A DNA stretch of 64,000 nt from CAYSWV01 sp964434865. GTDB lineage: Bacteria > Cyanobacteriota > Cyanobacteriia > Thermostichales > Thermostichaceae. A program made the translations under genes and the position numbers. The stretch lies in contig CAYSWV010000008.1 in NCBI GenBank assembly GCA_964434865.1, positions 59,494 through 123,493 on the forward strand, read 5' to 3'. The notes under the pieces are model-generated. The model was not told the DNA's origin. It saw only the letters and a list, made by a program, of their open reading frames with translations, and searched no databases. Shown one piece after another: positions 45,201 through 52,415 of this stretch (its first letter is position 1; every line of letters starts with the position of its first letter).

Positions 45201-45323
45201 AACTCGCCGATCAAATAAGTGAGTGTCTGTAGCTTCAAATACCTGACCCATCCCCCCTGTACTTAGGGTCCGCTTAAGCCGGTACCGATCACTAATAGTT
45301 TGGCCGAGCAAAGGATGACTCAT
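42204..45323 (-). CDS. Ser/Thr protein kinase with TPR array
   Basis: This 1,039-residue protein has an N-terminal Hanks-type kinase domain (about residues 12-295) with STGGMGQVFEA, VAIKIL, HRDIKPSNIF, DFGIAK and GTPAYASPEQIRG, all intact. A basic Ser/Lys linker follows, then a small conserved region (about 335-425), a very acidic stretch (about 445-525) and at least eleven tetratricopeptide repeats (about 560-1035; for example AEAHVYLGQAYARDRNLDQA). No membrane segment is seen. Kinases of this kind are common in cyanobacteria; TPRs probably bind partner proteins. It is followed by nothing on its strand until 41.3 kb, and precedes no obvious substrate gene. Confidence 0.92.
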   Translation of the reverse strand: MSHPLLGQTISDRYRLKRTLSTGGMGQVFEATDTHLFDRRVAIKILHQNLSGTDLLRRRFHTEARICALLGEHPLIVRVTDYGIHNDQPYIVMEFLGAPPFVGQPLNRILKQGPLTLRRVVRLGRQICSAMQYAHSFSADQPNFRINGVIHRDIKPSNIFVLRDRTMGETTKILDFGIAKTLSDVTMALGTHMGFIGTPAYASPEQIRGEPLDFRADVYSLGVVLYEMLSGDLPLVPKTDSFPGWYEAQNFQAPKPLDQSTIAPAIIDVVMSCLAKERDQRPSSMGELRENLKVALQQSVTYLNKRSKSHAISKSNSPSKRKSSQKPSTLSSSDAQFLKIVRPLEVALVEFNVAPRFKLKGKDLYVLLAYPSTSTLDRSAILKQIANNLLGRNHAIQVEQVVVYGRPFNESRPTWKKALDLTQPDNNVYDFDSEVVDDPVQAQADAVIEASEDVFADLADEEDDLHLLEEVADIEEALIESDEQPILEPEKSDLEDGGDEDILLADQQVTQFGSLQRAIFLASLPPIADRIAQVRQWSQEESDSLLSNLFAIELRKSIVDIEPGAMLSYQDGIAALQECDILNAIKHFSSAIEVDPNFAEAHVYLGQAYARDRNLDQAISELETALSLEPSLAEAYTYLGSIYTKTDRLDDAIQAFQNAVDLNPNLIEGYPVLLRALFQKDEIKATIQSYLDALQQVPQLISMRAQMSQVMLIYARELLEQGEQADATFYLRKAVSYISNDAVLHCYLGLALVSGKDKAEWQEAATHFRIASRLEPKLAEAHLGLGIAYSKTRNYKAAVGAYQDTLKLNSRHPAAHYYLGMAYYKQGDLEAAIQEFQTVIKIDPQYVEASIRYGEALLQSGDLSGSQKAFDTVLRSSETHLADVYCGRGKIFIATERLSSAIASFRQALDISPMLAMAHAGIGLVYLIQKQHMAPSDFEAAKAKFDLALRIDPTIPEAYFGLGEIDLQRERLDYAIKNYRIALQYNQSYTAAHYKLGIALANKGQIEEAITEIRTTLQLNAKFPGAQMYLTELLNQRWS

Positions 45324-45781
45324 ATCAAGGAAACGTAGGGTCAGATGCCACTATTTTAATTGGTGTCCTTGTCCTGTAAACTAATTAAATCCAGCTTAAG
45401 TTAATCTTGTAACCTGAATCAGGTAGGTAATCCCCAAGTATAAGTCTTGATCCTGCATCAGTTAGGTGGATCCCACAATCTTAGCCTAATTATGAATGAT
45501 TACTCTGACGAGTGATCCCGCTAGACTCAGTATTGACTAGACTCAGTATTGATCCATTTCAGATTGGGTGGTTCAGGGACGATCAACTTGTCAGCCAACT
45601 CATAGCATGCCTGAATACGAAACTTCATTTAAGCTTGATCTGAGCCAGATCAGTTATGAACTTTGGTCCAATTTTAATTCAATCTTATTGGTGCAGCTGC
45701 TGTCATTTAGCAACATTCAACTGGCTGCATCTCTAGATTCAATGAGTAGAGTTAAGTTGTTTTTTAAGTTAGGGCAAGACT
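45324..45781. other. intergenic region with a short direct repeat
   Basis: These 458 bases separate the kinase-TPR gene from the stop of the LuxR regulator. They contain a perfect 16-bp tandem duplication, CTAGACTCAGTATTGA at 45521-45536 and 45537-45552. A plus-strand frame (45568-45819) exists but has no ribosome-binding site. No other gene is recognised; the kinase promoter should be near 45330-45450. Confidence 0.6.
45521..45552. repeat. perfect 16-bp tandem duplication
   Basis: CTAGACTCAGTATTGA occurs twice without mismatch or spacer. It is noncoding and forms no hairpin. Its size is the same as the repeats at 11625 and 30408. Confidence 0.92.
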
Positions 45782-46414
45782 TTATAACAGAATCAATCCT
45801 TGACGAGCTGCTAGTGTAACGGCTTCAGTGCGACTTGAAGCATTAAGTTTAGTTAGAATAGAACCTACATGAAACTTGACAGTGTGTTCTGAAATTTGAA
45901 GCTGTTTGGCAATACTCTTGTTCCCTAACCCTTCAGCTAATCGGGTCAGTACATCCAACTCTCTAGGAGTTAGAGGTTGCAAAGCAGCTGGTAATAGATC
46001 TTTGGCTAAGGTGTTAGCTAGCAGAATTTCGGTCGATTCGCTGGGAAGGGTCACTAAACCTGAAGCCACCGCTTCGATGCTAGCTTTGATTTCAGCGGCA
46101 TCACTCTCAGTTGAGAGAATCCCTCGCACCCCTAGGCGAAGCAGATCGAGAACCCAAAGATCTTGAACATCATTCAGCAGCACCACTAGATAAGCTTCGA
46201 TCTGCAAATTGATCAATGCAGCTAGACTAGCACTCTCAGGTTCGGGATCATCAATTAACACAACATCAGGGTGTTGAACTTCAATATGATCTAAAAAGGT
46301 ATCCTGTAGGGGTGAGGTTGTCCCTACAAGCTGCAGCTCAGGGTACCTTGACAACATTGCCTCTAATCCAGCTTGGATCACAGCAGAGGTTGCCACCACC
46401 ATCACTCGTGTCAC
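45782..46414 (-). CDS. LuxR/NarL-type regulator with atypical receiver
   Basis: This 210-residue protein has a C-terminal LuxR helix-turn-helix (LTPRELDVLTRLAEGLGNKS, then SEHTVKFHVGSILTKL) that is fully canonical. The N-terminal domain has receiver-like length and the strand DVVLID carrying the expected phosphoacceptor position, but the acidic pair after the first strand is replaced (VVATSAV) and the conserved Lys near the end is Thr (GILSTES). It may act without phosphorylation. The start is taken as the GTG at 46414, 30 bases after the protease stop and preceded by GAGG at eight bases; a longer frame would overlap the protease gene. It is probably cotranscribed with the protease. Confidence 0.85.
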   Translation of the reverse strand: MTRVMVVATSAVIQAGLEAMLSRYPELQLVGTTSPLQDTFLDHIEVQHPDVVLIDDPEPESASLAALINLQIEAYLVVLLNDVQDLWVLDLLRLGVRGILSTESDAAEIKASIEAVASGLVTLPSESTEILLANTLAKDLLPAALQPLTPRELDVLTRLAEGLGNKSIAKQLQISEHTVKFHVGSILTKLNASSRTEAVTLAARQGLILL

Positions 46415-46443
46415 ACGCTTGTCCTCAATTTTGAAGTTATTGG

Positions 46444-47349
46444 TTAGTGAGGTTGGACACGTTCTGCTACTGTTAGAGTTAGGGATATTAGAGTGCCGGC
46501 TCGAATACAATCAACGGTGACTGGCTGACCAATACGTTCTGAGGTCAGTAACGGCAATACATCATAGCTACCTCCCACTGGGATCCCATCAAACCGGATC
46601 CAAATATCTCCAATTAATACCCCTGCTGCCTCTGCTGGACCTTCGCTATCTAAACTAATGATCAGCACCCCTTTTTCGGCAGTTAAACTTAATTTTGAAC
46701 GTAGGGCTGTCTGAATCTGCACCGACTGCATGCCAATACCCAAGTAGCCTTGATTGATCTGCCCTTTATCTAAAATTTGATCCACAACCCGTTTAACCGT
46801 TGTCACGGGTATCGTCAGTTCTCGGCGGCGATTCCAATTGTTGATGCCCATCACTTCGCCTTGAAGGTTAAGGAGGGGGCCTCCTGAGTAATTAGGCTGA
46901 AGAGTCAGATCGGTTTGAATGAATTGATCAATAAACCCACCCCGGCGAGTTTGCCAGCTAGATCCCAGAGTACTGATGATGCCCAAACTAGCATTAACCC
47001 CCGTTTCCCCTGATCGACCTAAGCCCACAACGAGATGTCCAACAGCTAGTTGCCCTGGATCTCCCAAAACAGCTGGTGAAATCGTTTCACTATCAACTTT
47101 TAACACCGCTAGATCAGTACTTGGATCTCGTCCAACTAATTGTGCATTTACCGTGATCCCGTCAGACAAGGTGACATGCAGATCAATATCTCGCTCCAGA
47201 CTATGGCTAGTAGTCACAACAATATCGGATTGCCATAACAGGCCACTGGCGGTGTGGCGCAATTGTCCATATACGGTGACCACACATTGACTAGCCTCTG
47301 CAATTAGACCCTCTAGTTGAGTAGAAAGCTCCATTAGAGAACTGGACAT
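46444..47349 (-). CDS. HtrA/Deg-like trypsin-fold serine protease with PDZ domain
   Basis: This 301-residue protein has a trypsin-like domain with a recognisable triad: His in VTTSHSLE, Asp in STDLAVLK and Ser in NYSGGPLLN (a variant of GNSGGP). A C-terminal PDZ domain (about residues 205-295) has YLGIGMQ, GVLIISLDSEGPAEAAGV and GDIWIRFDG. There is no clear signal peptide or membrane anchor, which is unusual for HtrA/HhoA-type proteases and suggests a cytoplasmic protein. It is the first gene of a probable two-gene unit with the LuxR regulator. Confidence 0.88.
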   Translation of the reverse strand: MSSSLMELSTQLEGLIAEASQCVVTVYGQLRHTASGLLWQSDIVVTTSHSLERDIDLHVTLSDGITVNAQLVGRDPSTDLAVLKVDSETISPAVLGDPGQLAVGHLVVGLGRSGETGVNASLGIISTLGSSWQTRRGGFIDQFIQTDLTLQPNYSGGPLLNLQGEVMGINNWNRRRELTIPVTTVKRVVDQILDKGQINQGYLGIGMQSVQIQTALRSKLSLTAEKGVLIISLDSEGPAEAAGVLIGDIWIRFDGIPVGGSYDVLPLLTSERIGQPVTVDCIRAGTLISLTLTVAERVQPH

Positions 47350-47447
47350 CTTGAATTTCCTCTGTTTTGATGTGCTTTGATCTTAGATAGAGCTAAGCTA
47401 GTTTCCATCAGGCGCATGACTAGTCGCAACCCTAACCAAAAGAACTA

Positions 47448-47672
47448 ATCATTTACACCCTCATCATTTACACCCTCATCATTTACACCCTCATCATTTA
47501 CANNNNNNNNNNNNNNNNNNNNNNNNNNNNNNNNNNNNNNNNNNNNNNNNNNNNNNNNNNNNNNNNNNNNNNNNNNNNNNNNNNNNNNNNNNNNNNNNNN
47601 NNATCATTTACACCCTCATCATTTACACCCTCATCATTTACACCCTCATCATTTACACCCTCATCATTTACA
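47448..47672. repeat. 15-bp minisatellite array spanning a scaffold gap
   Basis: The unit ATCATTTACACCCTC is repeated about 3.7 times before (47448-47502) and 4.7 times after (47603-47672) a run of 100 N, with no mismatches seen. The true array is therefore at least eight copies and of unknown length. It has no spacers, so it is not a CRISPR array. It lies 100 bases upstream of the protease gene start and could overlap its promoter. From 47673 to 47978 nothing else is recognised. Confidence 0.92.
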
Positions 47673-47978
47673 TAAGGGTAAGGCTTAAAACTCGCTTCAG
47701 AGACAGAGCACTCGTGCGCTAAGCAGTCAGCTAGTTACTGAATAGCGGAACCATGTTCCATTTCATCGTTTGATGGCTCATTTTTCTGATGACTGAATAG
47801 GTCAATTTACTGATCCATCATGAGTAAAGATTTGTAGCTAAAGTTTAATCTTCAATGACATATATATTTTAAGTTCTAATTCTTCTTATAGATCTAGGCA
47901 AGTTAGGCTAAAATTGTTTCCCTAACGCTTTTCAGTGTATTCAAACAGCCTCTAATTAAGTAACAAATTGTGTCTGCA

Positions 47979-48007
47979 TTGATAATTATGCAATCAACTC
48001 CTATATT
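47979..48007 (+). promoter_or_regulatory. sigma-70-type promoter of the small gene at 48133
   Basis: TTGATA (47979-47984) and TATATT (48002-48007) are separated by 17 bases and each match the consensus at five of six positions. The predicted start near 48014 gives a leader of about 120 bases before the ATG at 48133. Confidence 0.62.
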
Positions 48008-48132
48008 GTATAGACGTACACAAGTTTGTCAGGAAACGATGGGTTGAAAAGTCATTGCTGTTCCTAATGTCCGTTTCAGTGGCTTCAACTCATTCTTGAT
48101 TCCGTTCAGCAATCTCTCAGGAGGCAGAAGCA

Positions 48133-48327
48133 ATGGCTACAATCTGCGAGAAAGTCAGGATCCAAACTGTAGACTATCTGCATGTTGAAAAGGCTGTTTT
48201 GGTCCCAGCCACAGACCTAGAAGCTCTAGAGGATACCTTTGTCCCCTTGACCTGGAAACAGGATCCTAAATGTTTCAAGCGATTTTTGCGCCGGTGTGCT
48301 GAGGCTGATTTCTCATTAGCGGACTAG
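48133..48327 (+). CDS. small protein of unknown function
   Basis: This 64-residue soluble protein starts at an ATG with a perfect AGGAGG eight bases upstream and a good promoter about 130 bases away, so it is very probably translated. It has two cysteines before residue 50 and a third near the end (KCFKRFLRRCAEADF), a basic helix there and an acidic C-terminus. I do not recognise the family. The stop overlaps by 4 bases the stop of the convergent dehydrogenase gene. Confidence 0.68.
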   Translation: MATICEKVRIQTVDYLHVEKAVLVPATDLEALEDTFVPLTWKQDPKCFKRFLRRCAEADFSLAD

Positions 48328-49244
48328 TTGCAATTTTGTAGTTGATGTTGAACGATCTGGGCACAATTTTGGAAGGCGAGGATCTCGGTTGGATTCAGTT
48401 GAGTTTCAAGCCGCCGATGAACGCCCTGCCGACCAATCACACAAGGTACACTCAAACAACAGTCATAAATATTGCAGTACCCCTCAATCAATACAGTTAC
48501 AGGTAGGGTGTACCTCAAATCCTCAACAATACTTCGTACAATCAGTGCCACAGCCAAAGAGACGGTGTAATTGGTATAGCCCTTGGTCTGAAAGATCGTC
48601 CAAGCTGATTGCTTTGCCGTTTCTACCATCTGTTGATAGAGGGGGTTAGACTCAAGGCTTTCACCTCCACTCGTGGCCGAACTGAGTGCTGCAAATTGGC
48701 TATCGCCATGTTCTCCTAAAATGTAAGCATTAATGTCAACAGGATGGATGCCTAGTTGTGTTGATAGCAGGTCCCGAAACCGAGCTGAGTCAATTAAAGT
48801 GCCTGTACCGATGACTCGTTGCCAGTTGATCGGATCTGAGCAGTGGCTAGCAATGTCTAAAATCTGGTAGGTGAGGGCATCGACAGGGTTACTAACATTG
48901 ATGAAAACAGCCTGGGGACTATAGTGAACCAAAGGGGGGATCAGATTTTGCATAATCTGGGTGTTGCTTGACAGCAGTTCACTTCGACTGCGCATCTGTT
49001 TAGGCATGGGAGCACTAGCAGCAAGGATCACAATATCGGAGTGGGCTGTATCTTCTAGATCTCCATCACGGACAAGGAGTCGGTAAGAGGTTAGAGCTAC
49101 TGCTTGCTGAATATCAATCGCTTCAGCTCGGGCAATATCCCGTGTTCGATTGTAGAGGACTAGTTCTGAGGCTAGGCCATCTTTTGCTAAAACAAAGCTA
49201 ATAGTTGATCCCACTTTCCCAATACCAATAACAGAAATTTTCAT
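48324..49244 (-). CDS. lactate/malate dehydrogenase family protein
   Basis: This 306-residue 2-hydroxyacid dehydrogenase has the nucleotide-binding motif VIGIGKVGST, NVSNPVD, the GTGTLIDSARFR motif and the catalytic His in GEHGDSQF. The substrate-specificity loop reads APMPKQMRSRSEL, lacking the recognisable Gln (lactate) or Arg (malate) context of typical enzymes, so the substrate is open; L-2-hydroxyisocaproate-type enzymes also have altered loops. The ATG at 49244 is used; the frame extends six codons upstream to a TTG. The C-terminal domain looks complete (LSVPCVIGRQGV, LNPTEILAFQNCAQ). Confidence 0.85.
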   Translation of the reverse strand: MKISVIGIGKVGSTISFVLAKDGLASELVLYNRTRDIARAEAIDIQQAVALTSYRLLVRDGDLEDTAHSDIVILAASAPMPKQMRSRSELLSSNTQIMQNLIPPLVHYSPQAVFINVSNPVDALTYQILDIASHCSDPINWQRVIGTGTLIDSARFRDLLSTQLGIHPVDINAYILGEHGDSQFAALSSATSGGESLESNPLYQQMVETAKQSAWTIFQTKGYTNYTVSLAVALIVRSIVEDLRYTLPVTVLIEGYCNIYDCCLSVPCVIGRQGVHRRLETQLNPTEILAFQNCAQIVQHQLQNCN

Positions 49245-49378
49245 AGTATGGTTCAAGTTCAAGATATGCTGAGACTAGTTTAAACTATTGATTCAAGTGA
49301 ATTTGTCTTTTGAATCACAGTGAGTGATATCTGCTTCTCTGGAGTTACCATAGTAGAAGGTTACCTAAGGTCTTGCCC

Positions 49379-49756
49379 ATGTCTACTCTACCTACTATTG
49401 AGTTTTTTGATGGAATCTCTGAAAGCCTTAGTAACGTCAGCATGCGACGAGGCCAGCGCACCGGTAAACGAACGGTGTTGATGCGATTTACTGACCTTAA
49501 TGCCCTCAAGGGATCTCGTAGCTTTGTGCGGCGCTCATTTGATGCTATGAAGCTGTCTGATGAAGAGGGAGTGATTACTGTGACGCCCTCATCAGCTAAG
49601 TTAGGGTTTGGCGGTGAGGATGGTGATGACTTTCAGAAACTTGATATTATCTTTGAAATTACAAATGATGATCATTGGGAGCGGTTTATGCGGTTTATGC
49701 ATCGTTATGCCGCGACACATAATTTGGAGTTTGGAGACACTTCTCCCACCTCATAA
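49379..49756 (+). CDS. psb28: photosystem II assembly protein Psb28
   Basis: Psb28 binds transiently to photosystem II assembly intermediates near cytochrome b559 on the cytoplasmic side and helps in assembly or chlorophyll-protein synthesis. The 125-residue protein has the family motifs IEFFDGISE, RSFVRRSFDAMKLSDEEG, a central LDIIFEITNDDHWERFMRFM and YAATHNLEF. The ATG at 49379 gives the usual N-terminus; an in-frame TTG is two codons upstream. The GH30 gene follows after only 17 bases. Confidence 0.95.
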   Translation: MSTLPTIEFFDGISESLSNVSMRRGQRTGKRTVLMRFTDLNALKGSRSFVRRSFDAMKLSDEEGVITVTPSSAKLGFGGEDGDDFQKLDIIFEITNDDHWERFMRFMHRYAATHNLEFGDTSPTS

Positions 49757-49773
49757 CAGATAGGCCTCAATCC

Positions 49774-51264
49774 ATGAGTCATAAACCCATGAGTTCTAAA
49801 CCCATGAGTCGTAAATGGTGGATCGTTAGTGGACTGGTTGTTGGGCTAATCTGCAGTGGGGTAGGGTTATTTCAACCTTTCAATCTGAGGGTGCCCCAAT
49901 CGATCACCATTACCATTGATCTTGCTCAACGCTATCAGACGATTGAGGGCTTTGGTACCTGCTTAGTCACCTGGATAGAAGACCTACAAGATCTGTTTCA
50001 AACTGCAGAATTTCAGCATTATTACGTGGAAGAGCTGGGTGCTACCCTACTACGGATGGAAATGTGGCCTGATGTTAGTTTGAAAGAAATAGATGACTGG
50101 CGCGAGATTTCATATACGGATTTTGATTTCTCGGGTGCCGGTCAGCGGGGGCAAGTTTTTATTGATTTTATTGAAGCTACTCATCATTTAGGCCCAGATG
50201 GCGTGAAACTGATCGGTACGGTCTGGAGTCCACCCGCCTGGATGAAACAAAATGGCCTCACGTCCAATGGCAACCCTAATCGTCAGAATTTCAGCCTTGG
50301 CAGCCACCCTGAGTCACCCTACGTTGTGAATAATACTCTACGCTCAGATCGGTATCAACATTTTGCCAAGTGGCTCGTTGAGTGGGTTAAGTTACTTCAA
50401 GCTAAAGGTATTGAACTTTATGCCCTTAGTCCTCAAAATGAGCCCATGTTTTCACAATGGTATAACTCAGCTGTTTATTCCCCCGATCACTACCAAAAAC
50501 TAATCAAAACAGTTGGGATCATGTTTGAGCAAGAAGCGGTGACCCGGCCCCTGATCTTTGGACCTGAACATGTAACTAGAGACTTAGTTGGGAATCATCA
50601 GTACTTACAAGCCATCCTTAATCGGCCTGATGTGCGCCCTTATTTTGATGTGATTGCCACCCATGGCTACATAGATGGCGTTGCCGCCGATCAAAACCCC
50701 CAAACCCAAGCTCGATTTGCCCAGTTAATTCACGATCTAGATTATCCTTACTGGATCACTGAAGCCGGTACTGGACCTCATGATTGGCCCGGTGCGTTAA
50801 ATGGATTAGCAGCTCAATTGCACTATTCGCTGGTTAGAGGTCAAGCCTCCGCTTTTTTACCCTGGCAGGTGGTTGACTTAGACCCTACTACCCACAACCT
50901 GATGACAATCAATACCCCTACTCCCAAAACCTATGCTGCCATCCATTACTTTAAATTTATCCGGCCAGGGGCCATTCGAGTTCAGACAGATCCAGACAGT
51001 CAATGGATCGAAGCTAGTGCTTTCTGGGATCAGGATCGAGGCACAATAACCGTAGTTGCTCTAAATCGGCATCCTGTAGATATTACCGTGACTTTAACCT
51101 TTAAACATTTACTTCAAGATTATCCCCAACTATCCCTGTTTCGAACCTCTATATCAGAACAACTTGCTCAACAGCCTGATCCGATCTGGTCAGAAACTGA
51201 TGATGCGATAGAACTAATGATACCAGCCACTAGCTTGATTACTCTACAGGGGCATCACCTCTAG
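49774..51264 (+). CDS. glycoside hydrolase family 30 enzyme (glucosylceramidase-like), membrane-anchored or exported
   Basis: This 496-residue protein has an N-terminal hydrophobic segment (WWIVSGLVVGLICSGVGLF, about residues 15-33) and a GH30 catalytic domain: the opening QTIEGFGTCLV, the acid/base Glu near residue 223 in SPQNEP and the nucleophile Glu near residue 330 in YWITEAGTG. GH30 enzymes cleave beta-glucosyl, beta-xylosyl or related bonds, including glucosylceramide; the substrate here is unknown. Three in-frame ATG codons lie in a 15-bp tandem repeat (49774, 49789, 49804), so the exact start is ambiguous. Spacing suggests cotranscription with psb28. GH30 is not common in cyanobacteria. 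Confidence 0.88.
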   Translation: MSHKPMSSKPMSRKWWIVSGLVVGLICSGVGLFQPFNLRVPQSITITIDLAQRYQTIEGFGTCLVTWIEDLQDLFQTAEFQHYYVEELGATLLRMEMWPDVSLKEIDDWREISYTDFDFSGAGQRGQVFIDFIEATHHLGPDGVKLIGTVWSPPAWMKQNGLTSNGNPNRQNFSLGSHPESPYVVNNTLRSDRYQHFAKWLVEWVKLLQAKGIELYALSPQNEPMFSQWYNSAVYSPDHYQKLIKTVGIMFEQEAVTRPLIFGPEHVTRDLVGNHQYLQAILNRPDVRPYFDVIATHGYIDGVAADQNPQTQARFAQLIHDLDYPYWITEAGTGPHDWPGALNGLAAQLHYSLVRGQASAFLPWQVVDLDPTTHNLMTINTPTPKTYAAIHYFKFIRPGAIRVQTDPDSQWIEASAFWDQDRGTITVVALNRHPVDITVTLTFKHLLQDYPQLSLFRTSISEQLAQQPDPIWSETDDAIELMIPATSLITLQGHHL

Positions 51265-51367
51265 ATGTTCAATATCCAGGATTTAAAGACCTGCTCTTGA
51301 GATTTGAGTTCAAACTGGCTATTGTTTTACTAGTCATCAATTTACTAGCTATGCATCAGTGAGAATT

Positions 51368-52363
51368 ATGCCGCCAGTTAACCCTAAGCGCTTCAACCTA
51401 ACACGCAGAAAGCTGTTGCAAATGTCAGGGGCAATGGTTGGATCTGGATCTTTACTCGGATCTCACTCATTTTTAAACAATACTGTGTCACCAGCCTTAG
51501 CGGCAGCCTCGGGACTAGAGTCTGAGTCTTTTTCCTTTAAGGTGGTGACCGTTAATTCAGCAGGAGCTGTCATTGGTCAACAGACCCAAGTCACTAGAGG
51601 CTTTCGAGAGATCTTGACCCCTCAGGTTGATCTAGCTATGGTTGAAATTCCTGCAGGTAACTTTCTGATGGGAGCACCTGAATCAGAACCTGGTCGTACC
51701 TTGAGTGAAGGTCCCCAACACCAAGTAGTCTTACAGCGGCCCTTTTGGCTGAGCCAATTTCCCATTACTCAAGCTCAATGGCGAACTGTGGCAGCGTTAC
51801 CCAAAATTCAGATTAACCTTGATCCACACCCCTCTTGGTTTGAAGGTCCTAACCGCCCCATCGAACGAATCACTTGGGAGGCTGCTGTTGAGTTTTGTGA
51901 TCGACTATCTCAGGCGACATCTAGAGCGTACCGACTGCCTACCGAAGCCGAGTGGGAGTATGCCTGTCGGGCAGGAACTACAACCCCTTTTCACTTTGGG
52001 ACAACTCTCACCACTGATCTAGCCAATTGCAACCAAGACGCCTCCCTATCAGATCCTGTGGGTGAAACAACACCAGTAGGGCAACTGGGTATCGCCAATC
52101 GCTTTGGATTATTTGATATGCATGGCAATGTGTTCGAATGGTGTGCTGATCACTGGCATGCTAACTATATCCATAAGCCAGACTCTCTGAAACAAGATGG
52201 TCATGTGCCCTGGCTGACTGAGCCAGTGAGTCTTTATAGAGTTCTAAGAGGGGGATCTTGGTACGATACCCCAACTACCTGTCGAGCCGCTTTTCGCTCC
52301 TTTGGTGATTACAATGGTAGTGGCTTTTTGATTGGTTTTCGCGTTGCCTGTGCTCGAGTGTGA
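51368..52363 (+). CDS. Tat-exported FGE/SUMF1-fold protein
   Basis: This 331-residue protein begins with a twin-arginine signal (TRRKLLQ followed by a hydrophobic stretch and an AL-AAA cleavage region near residue 47). The rest is a formylglycine-generating-enzyme-type domain: GNFLMGAPESEPGR, RLPTEAEWEYACRAGT, HGNVFEWCADHW and RGGSWYDTPTTC, then FRVACAR. The first of the two cysteines that bind copper in true FGEs is Tyr here (GGSWY), so it is probably not a sulfatase-maturing enzyme. The same fold occurs in EgtB, encoded close by. A GTG three codons upstream is an alternative start. It follows the GH30 gene by 103 bases. Confidence 0.86.
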   Translation: MPPVNPKRFNLTRRKLLQMSGAMVGSGSLLGSHSFLNNTVSPALAAASGLESESFSFKVVTVNSAGAVIGQQTQVTRGFREILTPQVDLAMVEIPAGNFLMGAPESEPGRTLSEGPQHQVVLQRPFWLSQFPITQAQWRTVAALPKIQINLDPHPSWFEGPNRPIERITWEAAVEFCDRLSQATSRAYRLPTEAEWEYACRAGTTTPFHFGTTLTTDLANCNQDASLSDPVGETTPVGQLGIANRFGLFDMHGNVFEWCADHWHANYIHKPDSLKQDGHVPWLTEPVSLYRVLRGGSWYDTPTTCRAAFRSFGDYNGSGFLIGFRVACARV

Positions 52364-52415
52364 GATCCAGGCTTGAGCCTAGCGATTCAACATCCCTGGG
52401 ATTGTAACACTGGGA

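Noticed and set aside
45568..45819. 83-codon plus-strand frame between the kinase and LuxR genes
   Set aside because: It starts at GTG without a ribosome-binding site, has no recognisable domain and overlaps the end of the LuxR gene on the other strand.
46415..46510. Longer N-terminus for the LuxR regulator
   Set aside because: It would overlap the protease gene by 67 bases and add Ser/Asn-rich sequence unlike receivers; the GTG at 46414 has a good ribosome-binding site.
47448..47672. CRISPR array
   Set aside because: The repeats are directly adjacent 15-bp units with no spacers, and no cas genes are nearby.
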